Origin: an uncultured Paracoccaceae bacterium | Lineage (GTDB): Bacteria > Pseudomonadota > Alphaproteobacteria > Rhodobacterales > Rhodobacteraceae | Length of the DNA: 64,000 nucleotides | Assembly: GCA_947500775.1 (NCBI GenBank) | Contig: CANMTD010000001.1 | Location: 434,001 to 498,000, forward strand | Reading direction: 5' to 3' | Shown here: positions 52,408 to 61,159 of the stretch, one piece after another | Layout of the letters: each line of letters starts with the position of its first letter | How positions within the stretch are numbered: the first letter of the stretch is position 1 | The notes under the pieces: generated by a model | What the model was told of the DNA's origin: nothing | The model's input: the letters and a program-made list of their open reading frames with translations, nothing else | Database searches by the model: none | Program-made: the position numbers and the translations under genes

Positions 52408-52847
52408 TGGCCAGCGACCGGCTGTTCGGTCTGGTCGTTCTTTTCACGGCGCTTGCGTATATCGCAAGCGCCACCCAGATTCAGACCAGTTTTCTGGCCG
52501 ATCCGGTGGGGCCCAAGGCCTTTCCGATGCTGATCGGCGGCGTTGCCGCGATCAGCGCGCTTGTGCTGATTCTGCGGCCCGATCCCGATCCGGACTGGCC
52601 CGACCTGCGCACCTTTGGCGCGCTGCTGATCGCAGGCGTGGTTCTGGTCGGCTATGCCTATGCGCTGAAACCTTTGGGGTTCGTGGTGCCGACAGCGATT
52701 GCGGCGGGCATCCTCAGCTATCAGATATCGCCGAGGCCGCGCCCCGCGATCCTGAGCGGTCTGGGCCTGTCGGTCGGGCTGTTTGTGCTGTTCAAATATG
52801 CGCTGGGTCTGGGGCTGGTTCCCTTCCCCAAGGGGCTTTGGGGGTAG
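52407..52847 (+). CDS. tctB: Tripartite tricarboxylate transporter small membrane protein TctB
   Basis: 146 residues with four hydrophobic segments (QTSFLADPVGPKAFPMLIGG is characteristic after helix 1). Its small size and place between tctC and tctA fit TctB. Confidence 0.87.
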   Translation: MASDRLFGLVVLFTALAYIASATQIQTSFLADPVGPKAFPMLIGGVAAISALVLILRPDPDPDWPDLRTFGALLIAGVVLVGYAYALKPLGFVVPTAIAAGILSYQISPRPRPAILSGLGLSVGLFVLFKYALGLGLVPFPKGLWG

Positions 52848-52850
52848 GTC

Positions 52851-54356
52851 ATGGATATTCTTGCAAATCTGGCCGTCGGTTTCGGGGTGGCGCTGTCGCC
52901 CTATACGCTGATGCTGGCGGTGATCGGCTGCTTTCTGGGCACGATCATCGGTGCGCTGCCGGGGCTGGGCCCGTCGAACGGCGTGGCCATTCTGATCCCG
53001 CTGACCTTCACGCTGGGGCTGGACGCGACATCGGCGCTGGTGCTGATGACCAGCGTCTATTACGGCGCGATGTATGGCGGGCGGATTTCGTCGATCCTGT
53101 TGAACATTCCGGGCGATGAGCCGGCGCTGATGACCACGCTGGACGGATACCCGATGGCCAAACAGGGCCGCGCGGGCGAGGCGCTGGTGCTGTCGGGCGT
53201 CGCGTCCTTTGTGGGGGCGTTTCTGGCCACCATCGGGCTGATGCTGCTGGCGCCGATGCTGGCGCGGGTCGCTTATCTGTTCGGTCCGGCCGAATATTTC
53301 GCGCTGTACCTGCTGGCCTTCTGCACGCTGGGCGGCATGGCGTCGAACAATCAGGCCAAATCGGCGATTGCATCGTGCATCGGGCTGGGCATCGCGATGA
53401 TCGGGGTCGATGACAATTCGGGCCTGCCGCGCCTGACCGGGGGCAATCTGCACCTGATGGACGGGGTGGATTTTCTGGTGGCCATTGTTGGCCTGTTCGC
53501 CATCGCTGAGGTGTTTTTCTTTATCGAAAGCCACGGCAAGGGATCGTCGATTGGCGTGAAACTGGAAAAGGTCGCGATCCCGTGGAAGGCGATCATGGCG
53601 TGTAAATGGACCATGCTGCGGTCCAGCGGTGTCGGATTTATCGCCGGTATCCTGCCGGGGGCGGGCGCCTCGCTGGGCAGTTTTCTGGCCTATATGTCGG
53701 AAAAATCCATCGCCGGGGACAAGGGCGGATTCGGCACGGGCGTGCCCAAAGGCGTGGCCGCGCCAGAGGCGGGCAATAACGCCGCCGCCGGTGGCGCGCT
53801 GGTGCCGATGCTGACGCTGGGCGTGCCCGGTTCGGGCACCACGGCGGTGTTGCTGGCCCTGCTGATGACGCTGAACATCACCCCCGGCCCGACGCTGTTC
53901 ACCGACCGGCCCGAGGTGGTCTGGGGGCTGATCGCCTCGCTTCTGATTGCCAATGTGGTGCTGTTGCTGATGAACGTGCCGCTGGTGAAAATCTTCGTCA
54001 AAGTCCTGATGGTGCCCGCGTGGATCCTGTTGCCGGGGGTCACGATGATTTCCTTTGTCGGCATCTATTCCCTGTCGGGCAGCTATTTCGATCTGCTGCT
54101 GATGGTGGGGTTCGGCGTGCTGGGCTATGTGCTGCGCAAGCTGGATGTGCCCACGGTGCCGGTGATCCTTGGCATCCTGCTGGGCGGCCATATGGAGGAT
54201 GCGCTGCGCCGGGCGATGGTGCTGTCGGATGGCGATGCGTTGTTCCTGTTTTCCACGCCGATCGCGATTGGCCTGTGGATCGCGGCAATCGCCGGGTTCA
54301 TCGCGCCGATGTTCCTGCGCAGCGTCCTTAGAAAACCGCAGGCGATCAGTGACTGA
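52851..54356 (+). CDS. tctA: Tripartite tricarboxylate transporter large membrane protein TctA
   Basis: 501 residues, about eleven or twelve helices. TctA signatures: GALPGLGPSNGVAILIPLTF, YYGAMYGGRISSILLNIPG, AGILPGAGASLGSFLAY and a second repeat GVPGSGTTAVLL. It is the transport channel, driven by an ion gradient. It overlaps the following AtuA gene by eight bases. Confidence 0.92.
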   Translation: MDILANLAVGFGVALSPYTLMLAVIGCFLGTIIGALPGLGPSNGVAILIPLTFTLGLDATSALVLMTSVYYGAMYGGRISSILLNIPGDEPALMTTLDGYPMAKQGRAGEALVLSGVASFVGAFLATIGLMLLAPMLARVAYLFGPAEYFALYLLAFCTLGGMASNNQAKSAIASCIGLGIAMIGVDDNSGLPRLTGGNLHLMDGVDFLVAIVGLFAIAEVFFFIESHGKGSSIGVKLEKVAIPWKAIMACKWTMLRSSGVGFIAGILPGAGASLGSFLAYMSEKSIAGDKGGFGTGVPKGVAAPEAGNNAAAGGALVPMLTLGVPGSGTTAVLLALLMTLNITPGPTLFTDRPEVVWGLIASLLIANVVLLLMNVPLVKIFVKVLMVPAWILLPGVTMISFVGIYSLSGSYFDLLLMVGFGVLGYVLRKLDVPTVPVILGILLGGHMEDALRRAMVLSDGDALFLFSTPIAIGLWIAAIAGFIAPMFLRSVLRKPQAISD

Positions 54357-55713
54357 TCCGGTGCGCATCCTGGTGCCCAGCGGCGCGCTGGGTCTGAACT
54401 ATGACAAGGCGGCGCTGGCGCGTGGCCTTGCCCTGAAACCCGATCTGATCGCGATCGACGGCGGATCGACCGACAGCGGCCCGTCCTATCTGGGGCGGGG
54501 CGTGTCGAAATATTCGCGCACCTCGACCATGGTGGAATGGCGTGGCTTGATGGAGGCGCGGGCCGAGGCGGGCGTGCCGCTGGTGATCGGCACGGCGGGC
54601 ACCTGCGGTGCCGACAGCGCGCTCGACTGGATGCTGGAGATCACCCGCGATTGCGCCGCCGAACTGGGGCAGAGGCTGAAGGTCGCGGTGCTGCGCAGTT
54701 CGCAACCGGTCGATGCGATTGCCGCGGCCTTTGCCGCGGGCCGGGTGCAGCCCTTGCCCCATGCCCCCGAGGTCAGCGCCGAGACCATCGAAGGCTGCAG
54801 CAACATCGTGGCGCTGGCCGGGGCCGAACAGATCGCGGCGGCGCTGGAAACCGGGGCCGACATCATTCTGGCCGGGCGCACCACGGATACGGCGATCATC
54901 GCCGCGCTGCCGCTGATGCGCGGCTGTCACGCGGGCGGGGCCTGGCATGGCGCCAAGATCGGCGAATGCGGCGCGCTGTGTGCGACCAACCCGCAATCGG
55001 GGGTGATCGTGGTGGATTTCGACGACAGCGGCTTCACCGTGACGCCGCTGGCCGATGGCGCCCATGCCACACCGCACACGGTGTCGGCGCATATGCTGTA
55101 TGAAAACAGCGATCCGTTCATCCTGTATGAACCCGGCGGGCATCTGGATGTGACCGGGGCCACCTATACTGCGCTGGATGACACTTCGGTGCGGGTGACC
55201 GGATCGGAATGGGTGCCGTCCGACCGCTATACCGTGAAACTGGAAGGGGCGGGCATTCAGGGGTATCAATGCGTGCTTCTGGCGCTGCTGCGCGACCCGC
55301 ATTATGTGGCCCACGCGGCGGATTGGGCGAATGACATCCGCGCCAAATGCGGGGCCAAAGTGTGCGACCGGCTGGGGTTGGAGGAGGATGCGTTTTCCAT
55401 CGAGCTGCGCCTGATCGGCCAGAACGCCAGCTTCGGCGCCCTGGAAACCCGTGTGGCCGACCCGGTCGAGATCGGGGTGCTGGGCATCGTGACCGCCCAG
55501 ACCGAGGCGCTGGCCGAAGAGATCGGCAAGATGCTGAACCCCTATCTGCTGCACCACCCGCTGACCCAACAGGAAGAACAGCCCACCTTCGCCTTCCCGT
55601 TTTCCCCCGCGGAAATGGGGCGCGGCGCGGTTTACGGGTTCCGTCTGAACCATGTGCTGGAGCTGGACGACCCGATGGCGGCGTTCCAGCTGGAGGTGAT
55701 CGAGATTGGCTGA
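54349..55713 (+). CDS. AtuA-family (DUF1446) protein
   Basis: 454 residues from GTG 54349 (another GTG at 54361 is possible). DUF1446/AtuA pattern: IDGGSTDSGPSYLGRGVSKY, IGTAGTCGADSALDW, GADIILAGRTTDTAIIAA and PHTVSAHMLYENSDPF. AtuA is genetically required for acyclic terpene catabolism in Pseudomonas but its reaction is unknown. Here it follows tctCBA and precedes DUF4387, so it probably processes the carboxylate that the Tct system imports. Confidence 0.85.
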   Translation: MTDPVRILVPSGALGLNYDKAALARGLALKPDLIAIDGGSTDSGPSYLGRGVSKYSRTSTMVEWRGLMEARAEAGVPLVIGTAGTCGADSALDWMLEITRDCAAELGQRLKVAVLRSSQPVDAIAAAFAAGRVQPLPHAPEVSAETIEGCSNIVALAGAEQIAAALETGADIILAGRTTDTAIIAALPLMRGCHAGGAWHGAKIGECGALCATNPQSGVIVVDFDDSGFTVTPLADGAHATPHTVSAHMLYENSDPFILYEPGGHLDVTGATYTALDDTSVRVTGSEWVPSDRYTVKLEGAGIQGYQCVLLALLRDPHYVAHAADWANDIRAKCGAKVCDRLGLEEDAFSIELRLIGQNASFGALETRVADPVEIGVLGIVTAQTEALAEEIGKMLNPYLLHHPLTQQEEQPTFAFPFSPAEMGRGAVYGFRLNHVLELDDPMAAFQLEVIEIG

Positions 55714-56008
55714 TCTGGCATCCGTCGTACAGAAATTGCGCAGCAAGAACGCAGGCCCGTTCTGGTTGACGGTGGACATCTTCTGCGGCTCGCCCGAGGT
55801 ATTCGCCCGGGTCCGCGACGGGCTGTCCACCCGCCGGGTGGCGGCGGTGTTCGGGGCCGACCCCGATCAGGTCAAACGGTTTGAGATCGACACGCTGAAC
55901 GTGGTCAAATTCAGCCTGCCGCGCCCCGATATCCAGGGCGCGGTGACCGACCGCGACATGCATGGCGCGTCCTGGGCCGCGTTGCTGGGCGAGTTGGAAG
56001 TGAACTGA
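55706..56008 (+). CDS. DUF4387 protein
   Basis: 100 residues; overlaps the AtuA gene by eight bases. Pattern ASVVQKLRSKNAGPFWLTVD and FEIDTLNVVKFSLPRP matches DUF4387, which occurs beside or fused to AtuA-type proteins. It is probably a subunit of the same enzyme. Last gene of the tct operon. Confidence 0.82.
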   Translation: MADLASVVQKLRSKNAGPFWLTVDIFCGSPEVFARVRDGLSTRRVAAVFGADPDQVKRFEIDTLNVVKFSLPRPDIQGAVTDRDMHGASWAALLGELEVN

Positions 56009-56143
56009 GCCCCGGCAGGGCAGGTGTTGCGGGGCGGACATAGCGGGTTCGGCGTGATTCGCTATTTCCGCAACTGTCCTTTTCCATGTTTCCGCATCAT
56101 GCTAGAGTCCTCTTAATAAAAACAAATATGGGGCAGGCTGGGT

Positions 56144-57214
56144 ATGAAAACGGGCTTTCGTGGCACGTTTGTTATTCCTTGGGTGCAAACGGAAGTGGAC
56201 GGGTTGGTGGCGGTTCCGGTCGGGGCATTGACCATCGGATCGGCATGGCGCTGGACCGGCGAGGCGATGCGGCTGGACGGGCCGGACAACCTGCTTCTTC
56301 TGGACAACCCCGAAGGGGCGGCAGACATGCGCCGGCGCGCGGCGCGCAAGGTGCAACGGTTGGTGGGGGCCGCGACGGACCCCTCGAAAGCGGCGGGCGA
56401 TGACCGGGACGCGCCGCTTATGGATCACGGGTTCATCGTTACCGACGGCCTCAAGACCTTTACCGCGACCGAAATCGACGCAGGCCCCGGCCGGGCGCCG
56501 CTGCTGATGTTCCTCAACGAATTGCCGCCCGTGGGTACCGACCTGTGGGTGGTGCGCCGGATCGCGGAACTCGAGGTGGTGACGCGCCAGTCGGACATGC
56601 CGGGCGGGGTGATCTGTTTCGCCACCGGCACGCTGATCGAGACGCCGCTGGGCCGGGTGCCGGTTGAAATCCTGACCGAAGGATCGCTGATCAACACATT
56701 GGACGACGGGCCGCAGCGGGTTCTGTGGATCGGGCGCCGCAAGATGAGCGGCGCGCGCCTGTGCGCAATGCCCTATCTGCGCCCGATCCGCATCCGCGAA
56801 GGGGCGTTGGGCGGCGACCGGCCCACGGGCGACCTGATCGTTTCGCCCCAGCACCGGGTGCTGATCCGGGGCGGGGCCGCCGAATTGCTGTTCAGCACGC
56901 CCGAGGTTCTGGTAGCAGCCGAGGATCTGGTCAATGACACCAGCATCGTGGTCGACCGCCATCTGCCCGAGGTGACCTATATCCACCTGATGCTGGAACG
57001 CCATCAGGTGGTCTGGGCCAATGGCGTCGAAACCGAAAGCTTTCATCCCGCCAATACCTCGCTGGGCACGGTCAGCCCGGAACAGCGCGACCGGCTGCTG
57101 GGGTTTTTCCCGTCGCTGTCGCTGGACCCGCGCAGCTATGGCGATTTCGCCCGCCGCAACCTGACCGCGCCCGAGGCCGCAATTTTACAGTATCAAGGCG
57201 GGCAGAGGCATTGA
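56144..57214 (+). CDS. Hint-domain protein (Hedgehog/intein type)
   Basis: 356 residues. After an N-terminal domain of about 155 residues, a Hint_2-type domain begins at C158 (ICFATGTLIETPLGRVPVEI) and ends near HLMLERHQVVWANGVETESF. Such domains can self-cleave at the initial Cys; the C-terminal ~60 residues follow. Rhodobacterales carry many Hint proteins of unknown role, some exported. No signal peptide is seen. It is monocistronic, preceded by an AT-rich stretch and followed by a hairpin at 57248. Confidence 0.8.
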   Translation: MKTGFRGTFVIPWVQTEVDGLVAVPVGALTIGSAWRWTGEAMRLDGPDNLLLLDNPEGAADMRRRAARKVQRLVGAATDPSKAAGDDRDAPLMDHGFIVTDGLKTFTATEIDAGPGRAPLLMFLNELPPVGTDLWVVRRIAELEVVTRQSDMPGGVICFATGTLIETPLGRVPVEILTEGSLINTLDDGPQRVLWIGRRKMSGARLCAMPYLRPIRIREGALGGDRPTGDLIVSPQHRVLIRGGAAELLFSTPEVLVAAEDLVNDTSIVVDRHLPEVTYIHLMLERHQVVWANGVETESFHPANTSLGTVSPEQRDRLLGFFPSLSLDPRSYGDFARRNLTAPEAAILQYQGGQRH

Positions 57215-57247
57215 CTCTGGCCTTTTGGGCTGTATAAGCCCGCCATT

Positions 57248-57273
57248 CCCGGTCCTGTTGTGGCCGGGGTTTT
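57248..57273 (+). terminator. Terminator-like hairpin between the Hint gene and rpsD
   Basis: CCCGG-T-CC pairs with GG-CCGGG around TGTTGT (one-base bulge) and is followed by GTTTTC. Confidence 0.55.
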
Positions 57274-57288
57274 CATTGGTGTTGGTGG

Positions 57289-57360
57289 CCCCCGCAAGGG
57301 GATGCCTGTCGGCCGCAAGGCATAGGACAACGCCCTTCATAGATGCCCGCCAAGGGCATC
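57289..57360 (+). promoter_or_regulatory. Structured 5' leader of rpsD
   Basis: Three small hairpins follow one another before the rpsD ribosome site: CCCC-GCAA-GGGG (57290-57301), GCC-GCAA-GGC (57312-57321) and GATGCCC-GCCAA-GGGCATC (57342-57360). Two have GCAA tetraloops. It may be a ribosomal-protein leader for feedback by S4; that is inference. Confidence 0.5.
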
Positions 57361-57382
57361 GCCCTAAAGAAGGAGATCAGCC

Positions 57383-58003
57383 GTGACCAAACGCACGTCT
57401 GCCAAACATAAAATCGACCGCCGGATGGGCGAAAACATCTGGGGCCGTCCGAAATCCCCGCTGAACCGCCGCGAATACGGCCCCGGCCAGCACGGCCAGC
57501 GCCGCAAGGGCAAACTGTCCGACTTCGGTATCCAGCTGCGCGCCAAGCAAAAGCTGAAAGGTTACTACGGTGACCTGACCGAGAAACAGTTCCGCCGCAT
57601 CTATGGCGAAGCCGAGCGTGTCAAAGGCGATACCGGTGAAAACCTGATCGGCCTGCTGGAGCGCCGTCTGGACGCGGTTGTGTACCGCGCCAAATTCGTG
57701 CCCACCATCTTTGCCGCGCGTCAGTTCGTGAACCACGGCCACGTCAAGGTGAACGGCAAGCGCGTCAACATCGCGTCCTACCGTGTGAACGAAGGCGACG
57801 TGATCGAAGTGCGTGACCGTTCCAAGCAGATGGCGCTGATCCTTGAGGCAACTCAACTGCCCGAGCGTGACGTTCCCGATTACCTGGAAGTCGACCACTC
57901 CAAGCTGACCGCATCCTTCACCCGCACCCCGGGTCTGGGCGATGTGCCCTATCCGGTTCAGATGGAACCGAACCTGGTTGTGGAATTCTACGCGAAGAAC
58001 TGA
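57383..58003 (+). CDS. rpsD: 30S ribosomal protein S4
   Basis: 206 residues, typical S4 length. GTG start after AAGGAG. Clear S4 sequence: [21 protein letters not shown]4 domain around 95-160 ([32 protein letters not shown]) and C-terminal EFYAKN. It is a 16S rRNA-binding assembly protein. In alphaproteobacteria it is usually solitary rather than in the alpha operon, as here. Confidence 0.98.
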   Translation: MTKRTSAKHKIDRRMGENIWGRPKSPLNRREYGPGQHGQRRKGKLSDFGIQLRAKQKLKGYYGDLTEKQFRRIYGEAERVKGDTGENLIGLLERRLDAVVYRAKFVPTIFAARQFVNHGHVKVNGKRVNIASYRVNEGDVIEVRDRSKQMALILEATQLPERDVPDYLEVDHSKLTASFTRTPGLGDVPYPVQMEPNLVVEFYAKN

Positions 58004-58027
58004 TCTTCGCCGCACCACAGATATACG

Positions 58028-58062
58028 GAAAAGGCCGCGCATCGATTGCGTGGCCTTTTTTG
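58028..58062 (+). terminator. Rho-independent terminator of rpsD
   Basis: AAAAGGCCGCGCA pairs with TGCGTGGCCTTTT around TCGAT (one mismatched pair) and ends in a six-T run. Confidence 0.88.
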
Positions 58063-58115
58063 TTGGGCGTGTGCCGGTTTGCGGGCAAATCAGGCCTGGT
58101 TCAGGTCGCGCCCCT

Positions 58116-58193
58116 TGCCTGAGCAAAGCTCAGGCAGCGCCCGAACCGCCCCCACGGGGCGGGCGCTTCTCGCCCACCCCTCGGTTCGGGCGC
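58116..58193. repeat. Palindromic structured element between rpsD and hisC
   Basis: TGCCTGAGC-AAA-GCTCAGGCA (58116-58136) is a perfect 9-pair hairpin. Directly after it GCGCCCGAACCG (58137-58148) pairs perfectly with CGGTTCGGGCGC (58182-58193). That stem encloses two further hairpins, GCCCC-CAC-GGGGC and GGGCG-CTTCT-CGCCC, giving a three-way junction. This could be a REP-like element or a small RNA. No second copy was noticed in the window. Other bases of 58063-58299 show nothing. Confidence 0.55.
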
Positions 58194-58299
58194 GGCGTCA
58201 AAACCACGCGCTTGCCCGACATCAAACCAAGGCGACACTTATACTGGCCATTGCGGATCAGCCCGGCTAGAACGGTTCAAACTTGGCGAGCTTGGAACA

Positions 58300-59388
58300 A
58301 TGACCGATACGATCTCTCCCCAGCCCGGAATATTGGACATCAAGCCCTATAAGGGCGGGACATCGCATGTGGATGGCGTGTCCAACGTGGTGAAACTGTC
58401 GTCGAACGAAAACCCGTTCGGCCCCGGCGACAAGGCCAAAGAGGCCTTTGCCCGGGCGGTTCAGAGCTTGCATCGCTATCCCTCGACCGACCATGCCGCC
58501 CTGCGCGGGGCGATTGCCGAGGTGCACGGGCTGGACCCCGACCGGGTGATCTGCGGCGCCGGGTCGGATGAGATCATTACCTTTCTGTGCCAGGCCTATG
58601 CCGGGCCGGGGGATGAGGTGATCCACACCCGGCACGGGTTTTCCATGTACCGGATTTCGACGCTGGCCGCCGGGGCCACACCGGTCGAGGTGGCCGAACG
58701 CGAACGGGTGGTCGATGTCGACGCCATTCTGGACGCCTGCACCGACCGCACGCGGCTGGTGTTCATCGCCAACCCGGCCAACCCGACCGGCACGATGATC
58801 GGCGGGAACGAGGTCGCGCGGCTGGCCGATGGCCTGCCGCCGCAGGCGATACTGGTGCTGGATGGCGCCTATGCCGAATATGTCGAAGGCTATGACGCGG
58901 GTAAGGCCCTGATCGAGACGCGCGACAACGTGGTGATGACGCGGACCTTTTCCAAGCTTTACGGGCTGGGCGGATTGCGCGTTGGCTGGGGCTATGGCCC
59001 CAAGGCGATCATCGATGTTCTGAACCGGGTGCGCGGGCCGTTCAATCTGGGCCATGCCCAGCTGGAGGCGGCCGAGGCCGCAGTGCGCGATGTGGATTAT
59101 GCCGAAAAATGCCGGATCGAAAACACCCGGCTGCGGGCCTGGCTGGCCGAGGCGCTGGCCGAATGCGGCGTGCCGTCGGACACCTCTTGCGCCAATTTCA
59201 TTCTGGCGCGTTTCGCCTCGGTGGATGAGGCTGACGCCTGCGACGCCTGGCTGAAGGCCGAAGGCCTGATCGTGCGCAAGGTGGGGGGGTATCAACTGCC
59301 CCATTGCCTGCGGATCACCGTGGGGGACGAAGCATCGTGCCGCCGGGTGGCCCATGCGGTGCGCGCCTTCAAGGAACGCGATCTATGA
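58300..59388 (+). CDS. hisC: Histidinol-phosphate aminotransferase
   Basis: 362 residues, the usual length. Class I/II aminotransferase with [21 protein letters not shown]-like [23 protein letters not shown] and the PLP lysine in [20 protein letters not shown]. It converts imidazole-acetol phosphate and glutamate to histidinol phosphate; in this group the enzyme may also serve phenylalanine and tyrosine synthesis, as its coupling to tyrC suggests (ATGA overlap at 59385-59388). Confidence 0.93.
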   Translation: MTDTISPQPGILDIKPYKGGTSHVDGVSNVVKLSSNENPFGPGDKAKEAFARAVQSLHRYPSTDHAALRGAIAEVHGLDPDRVICGAGSDEIITFLCQAYAGPGDEVIHTRHGFSMYRISTLAAGATPVEVAERERVVDVDAILDACTDRTRLVFIANPANPTGTMIGGNEVARLADGLPPQAILVLDGAYAEYVEGYDAGKALIETRDNVVMTRTFSKLYGLGGLRVGWGYGPKAIIDVLNRVRGPFNLGHAQLEAAEAAVRDVDYAEKCRIENTRLRAWLAEALAECGVPSDTSCANFILARFASVDEADACDAWLKAEGLIVRKVGGYQLPHCLRITVGDEASCRRVAHAVRAFKERDL

Positions 59389-60302
59389 GCGCGATCTACA
59401 ACCGGGTGGCGCTGATCGGGTTGGGGTTGATCGCGGGATCGATGGCGCATGGGATGCGCCGCGCCGGGCTGGTCCATGAGATTGTCGGCACCGCGCGATC
59501 CGCCGAAACCCGCGCCACCGCGCGCGAGATCGGCCTGTGCGACCGGGTGGTCGATACGGCGGCCGAGGCGGTGCAGGACGCCGATCTGGTGGTTCTGGCT
59601 GTGCCCGTGGGGGCGATGGCCGATGTGGCGCAGGACATCGCGCCGCATCTGAAACCGGGCTGCACGGTGACCGATGTCGGATCGGTCAAACGCGCGGTCA
59701 TCGACGCGGTGTCGCCGCATATCCCCGAGGGCGTGCATTTCATCCCCGGCCACCCGCTGGCGGGCACCGAACATTCCGGCCCGCGGTCGGGCTTTGCCGA
59801 ACTCTTCGACAACCGCTGGTGCCTGCTGGTCCCGGTCGAAGGCAGCGACCCCGCGGCGGTGGCACAATTGCGCGCCTTCTGGCAGGGGCTGGGCGCCAAT
59901 GTCGAAGAAATGGAGCCCGATCATCACGATCTGGTTCTGGCCGTCACCAGCCACGCGCCGCATCTGATTGCCTATACGATGGTGGGTGTGGCCGATGATC
60001 TGCGCCGGGTGACCGACAGCGAGGTCGTGAAATATTCGGCGGCGGGGTTCCGCGATTTCACCCGGATCGCGGCCAGCGATCCGACGATGTGGCGTGATGT
60101 GTTCCTGAACAACAAGGACGCGACGCTGGAAATCCTTGGCCGCTTCACCGAAGAGCTGTTTGCCCTGCAGCGGGCGATCCGCATGGGCGACGGCGATCAC
60201 CTGTTCGATTATTTCACCCGGACCCGGGCGATCCGCAAAGGCATCATCGAGGCCGGGCAGGATACCGAGGCCCCCGATTTCGGCCGGACAAAGGTGCGGT
60301 AA
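59385..60302 (+). CDS. tyrC: Prephenate/arogenate dehydrogenase
   Basis: 305 residues from ATG 59385, which overlaps the hisC stop. Rossmann start [36 protein letters not shown], catalytic region [18 protein letters not shown] and [14 protein letters not shown] with the conserved His. It makes 4-hydroxyphenylpyruvate or tyrosine in the cytoplasm. Its TAA shares a base with the next ATG. Confidence 0.9.
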   Translation: MSAIYNRVALIGLGLIAGSMAHGMRRAGLVHEIVGTARSAETRATAREIGLCDRVVDTAAEAVQDADLVVLAVPVGAMADVAQDIAPHLKPGCTVTDVGSVKRAVIDAVSPHIPEGVHFIPGHPLAGTEHSGPRSGFAELFDNRWCLLVPVEGSDPAAVAQLRAFWQGLGANVEEMEPDHHDLVLAVTSHAPHLIAYTMVGVADDLRRVTDSEVVKYSAAGFRDFTRIAASDPTMWRDVFLNNKDATLEILGRFTEELFALQRAIRMGDGDHLFDYFTRTRAIRKGIIEAGQDTEAPDFGRTKVR

Positions 60303-61159
60303 TGCGCGGGGTTGGAGCATTCCTGTTGCTGATTCTGATCAGTGCCGTGCCCGTCAGCGCGGCCCCCGAAACCTCGCCCCGCCCGGTCGCGCGGGCGCAT
60401 TCCGAACCGGGATTGCGCGTACCCAAGGTGCCGGTGTTCTATAACCCCGAGGTGCGCCCGCGCGCCCGTCCGGGCAGCGCCAGGGCGCGGGGCGTCCAGC
60501 CGCAGGTGGTTGCGGTGTCCGCCTCGACCGCCGGGATCTATCGCTCGCCCCGTCCGCAGGCCAGACCGGCCCGCCAACGCCGCGCCGCGGCGGTGGTGCA
60601 ACAGCGCCAGCCCGCGCCGGTGGCCGCTGGTCGTGGCGGCAAGATTTGCGGGGATCGCACGATCCGGGGGCAGAAACTGTCGCGGATTCCGGGCAAGCTG
60701 CGTGGATGCGGGGTCGCCAATCCGGTGCAGGTGACCTCGGTCGATGGGGTGCCGCTGAGCCGCCCTGCGACGATGGATTGCACGACGGCGAAGGCATTGA
60801 AAAGCTGGGTCAAAGAGGGGGTCAAACCTTCGGTCGGGCGGCTGGGCGGTGGTGTGGCCCGGATCAATGTGATCGCGGGCTATTCCTGCCGGACCCGCAA
60901 CAGCATTCCGGGCGCCAAAATCTCCGAACATGGTCGCGGCAAGGCGGTGGATGTGTCGGGCATCACGCTGAACAACGGCACCACCGTATCGGTGCTGAAG
61001 GGCTGGAACATCCCGGCGCAGCGCAAGCTGCTGACGCGGATGCACAAAGCGGCCTGTGGGCGGTTCGGCACGGTGCTGGGCCCCAAGTCCGACCGGTATC
61101 ATCGCGACCATTTCCATCTGGACACGGCCAAGCACCGGTCCGGCGCCTATTGCCGTTAG
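60302..61159 (+). CDS. Extensin-like C-terminal domain protein (exported)
   Basis: 285 residues. Signal peptide [20 protein letters not shown], a basic Pro/Arg/Ala-rich region to about residue 110, and a C-terminal extensin-like domain of about 170 residues (CTTAKALKSWVKEGVKP, AGYSCRTRNSIPGAKISEHG, DRYHRDHFHLDTA). The SEHGRGKAVDVS and HRDHFHLD motifs resemble peptidase M15/DUF882 zinc sites, so a cell-wall peptidase role is possible. Coupled to tyrC; overlaps the convergent DUF2125 gene by four bases. Confidence 0.8.
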   Translation: MRGVGAFLLLILISAVPVSAAPETSPRPVARAHSEPGLRVPKVPVFYNPEVRPRARPGSARARGVQPQVVAVSASTAGIYRSPRPQARPARQRRAAAVVQQRQPAPVAAGRGGKICGDRTIRGQKLSRIPGKLRGCGVANPVQVTSVDGVPLSRPATMDCTTAKALKSWVKEGVKPSVGRLGGGVARINVIAGYSCRTRNSIPGAKISEHGRGKAVDVSGITLNNGTTVSVLKGWNIPAQRKLLTRMHKAACGRFGTVLGPKSDRYHRDHFHLDTAKHRSGAYCR

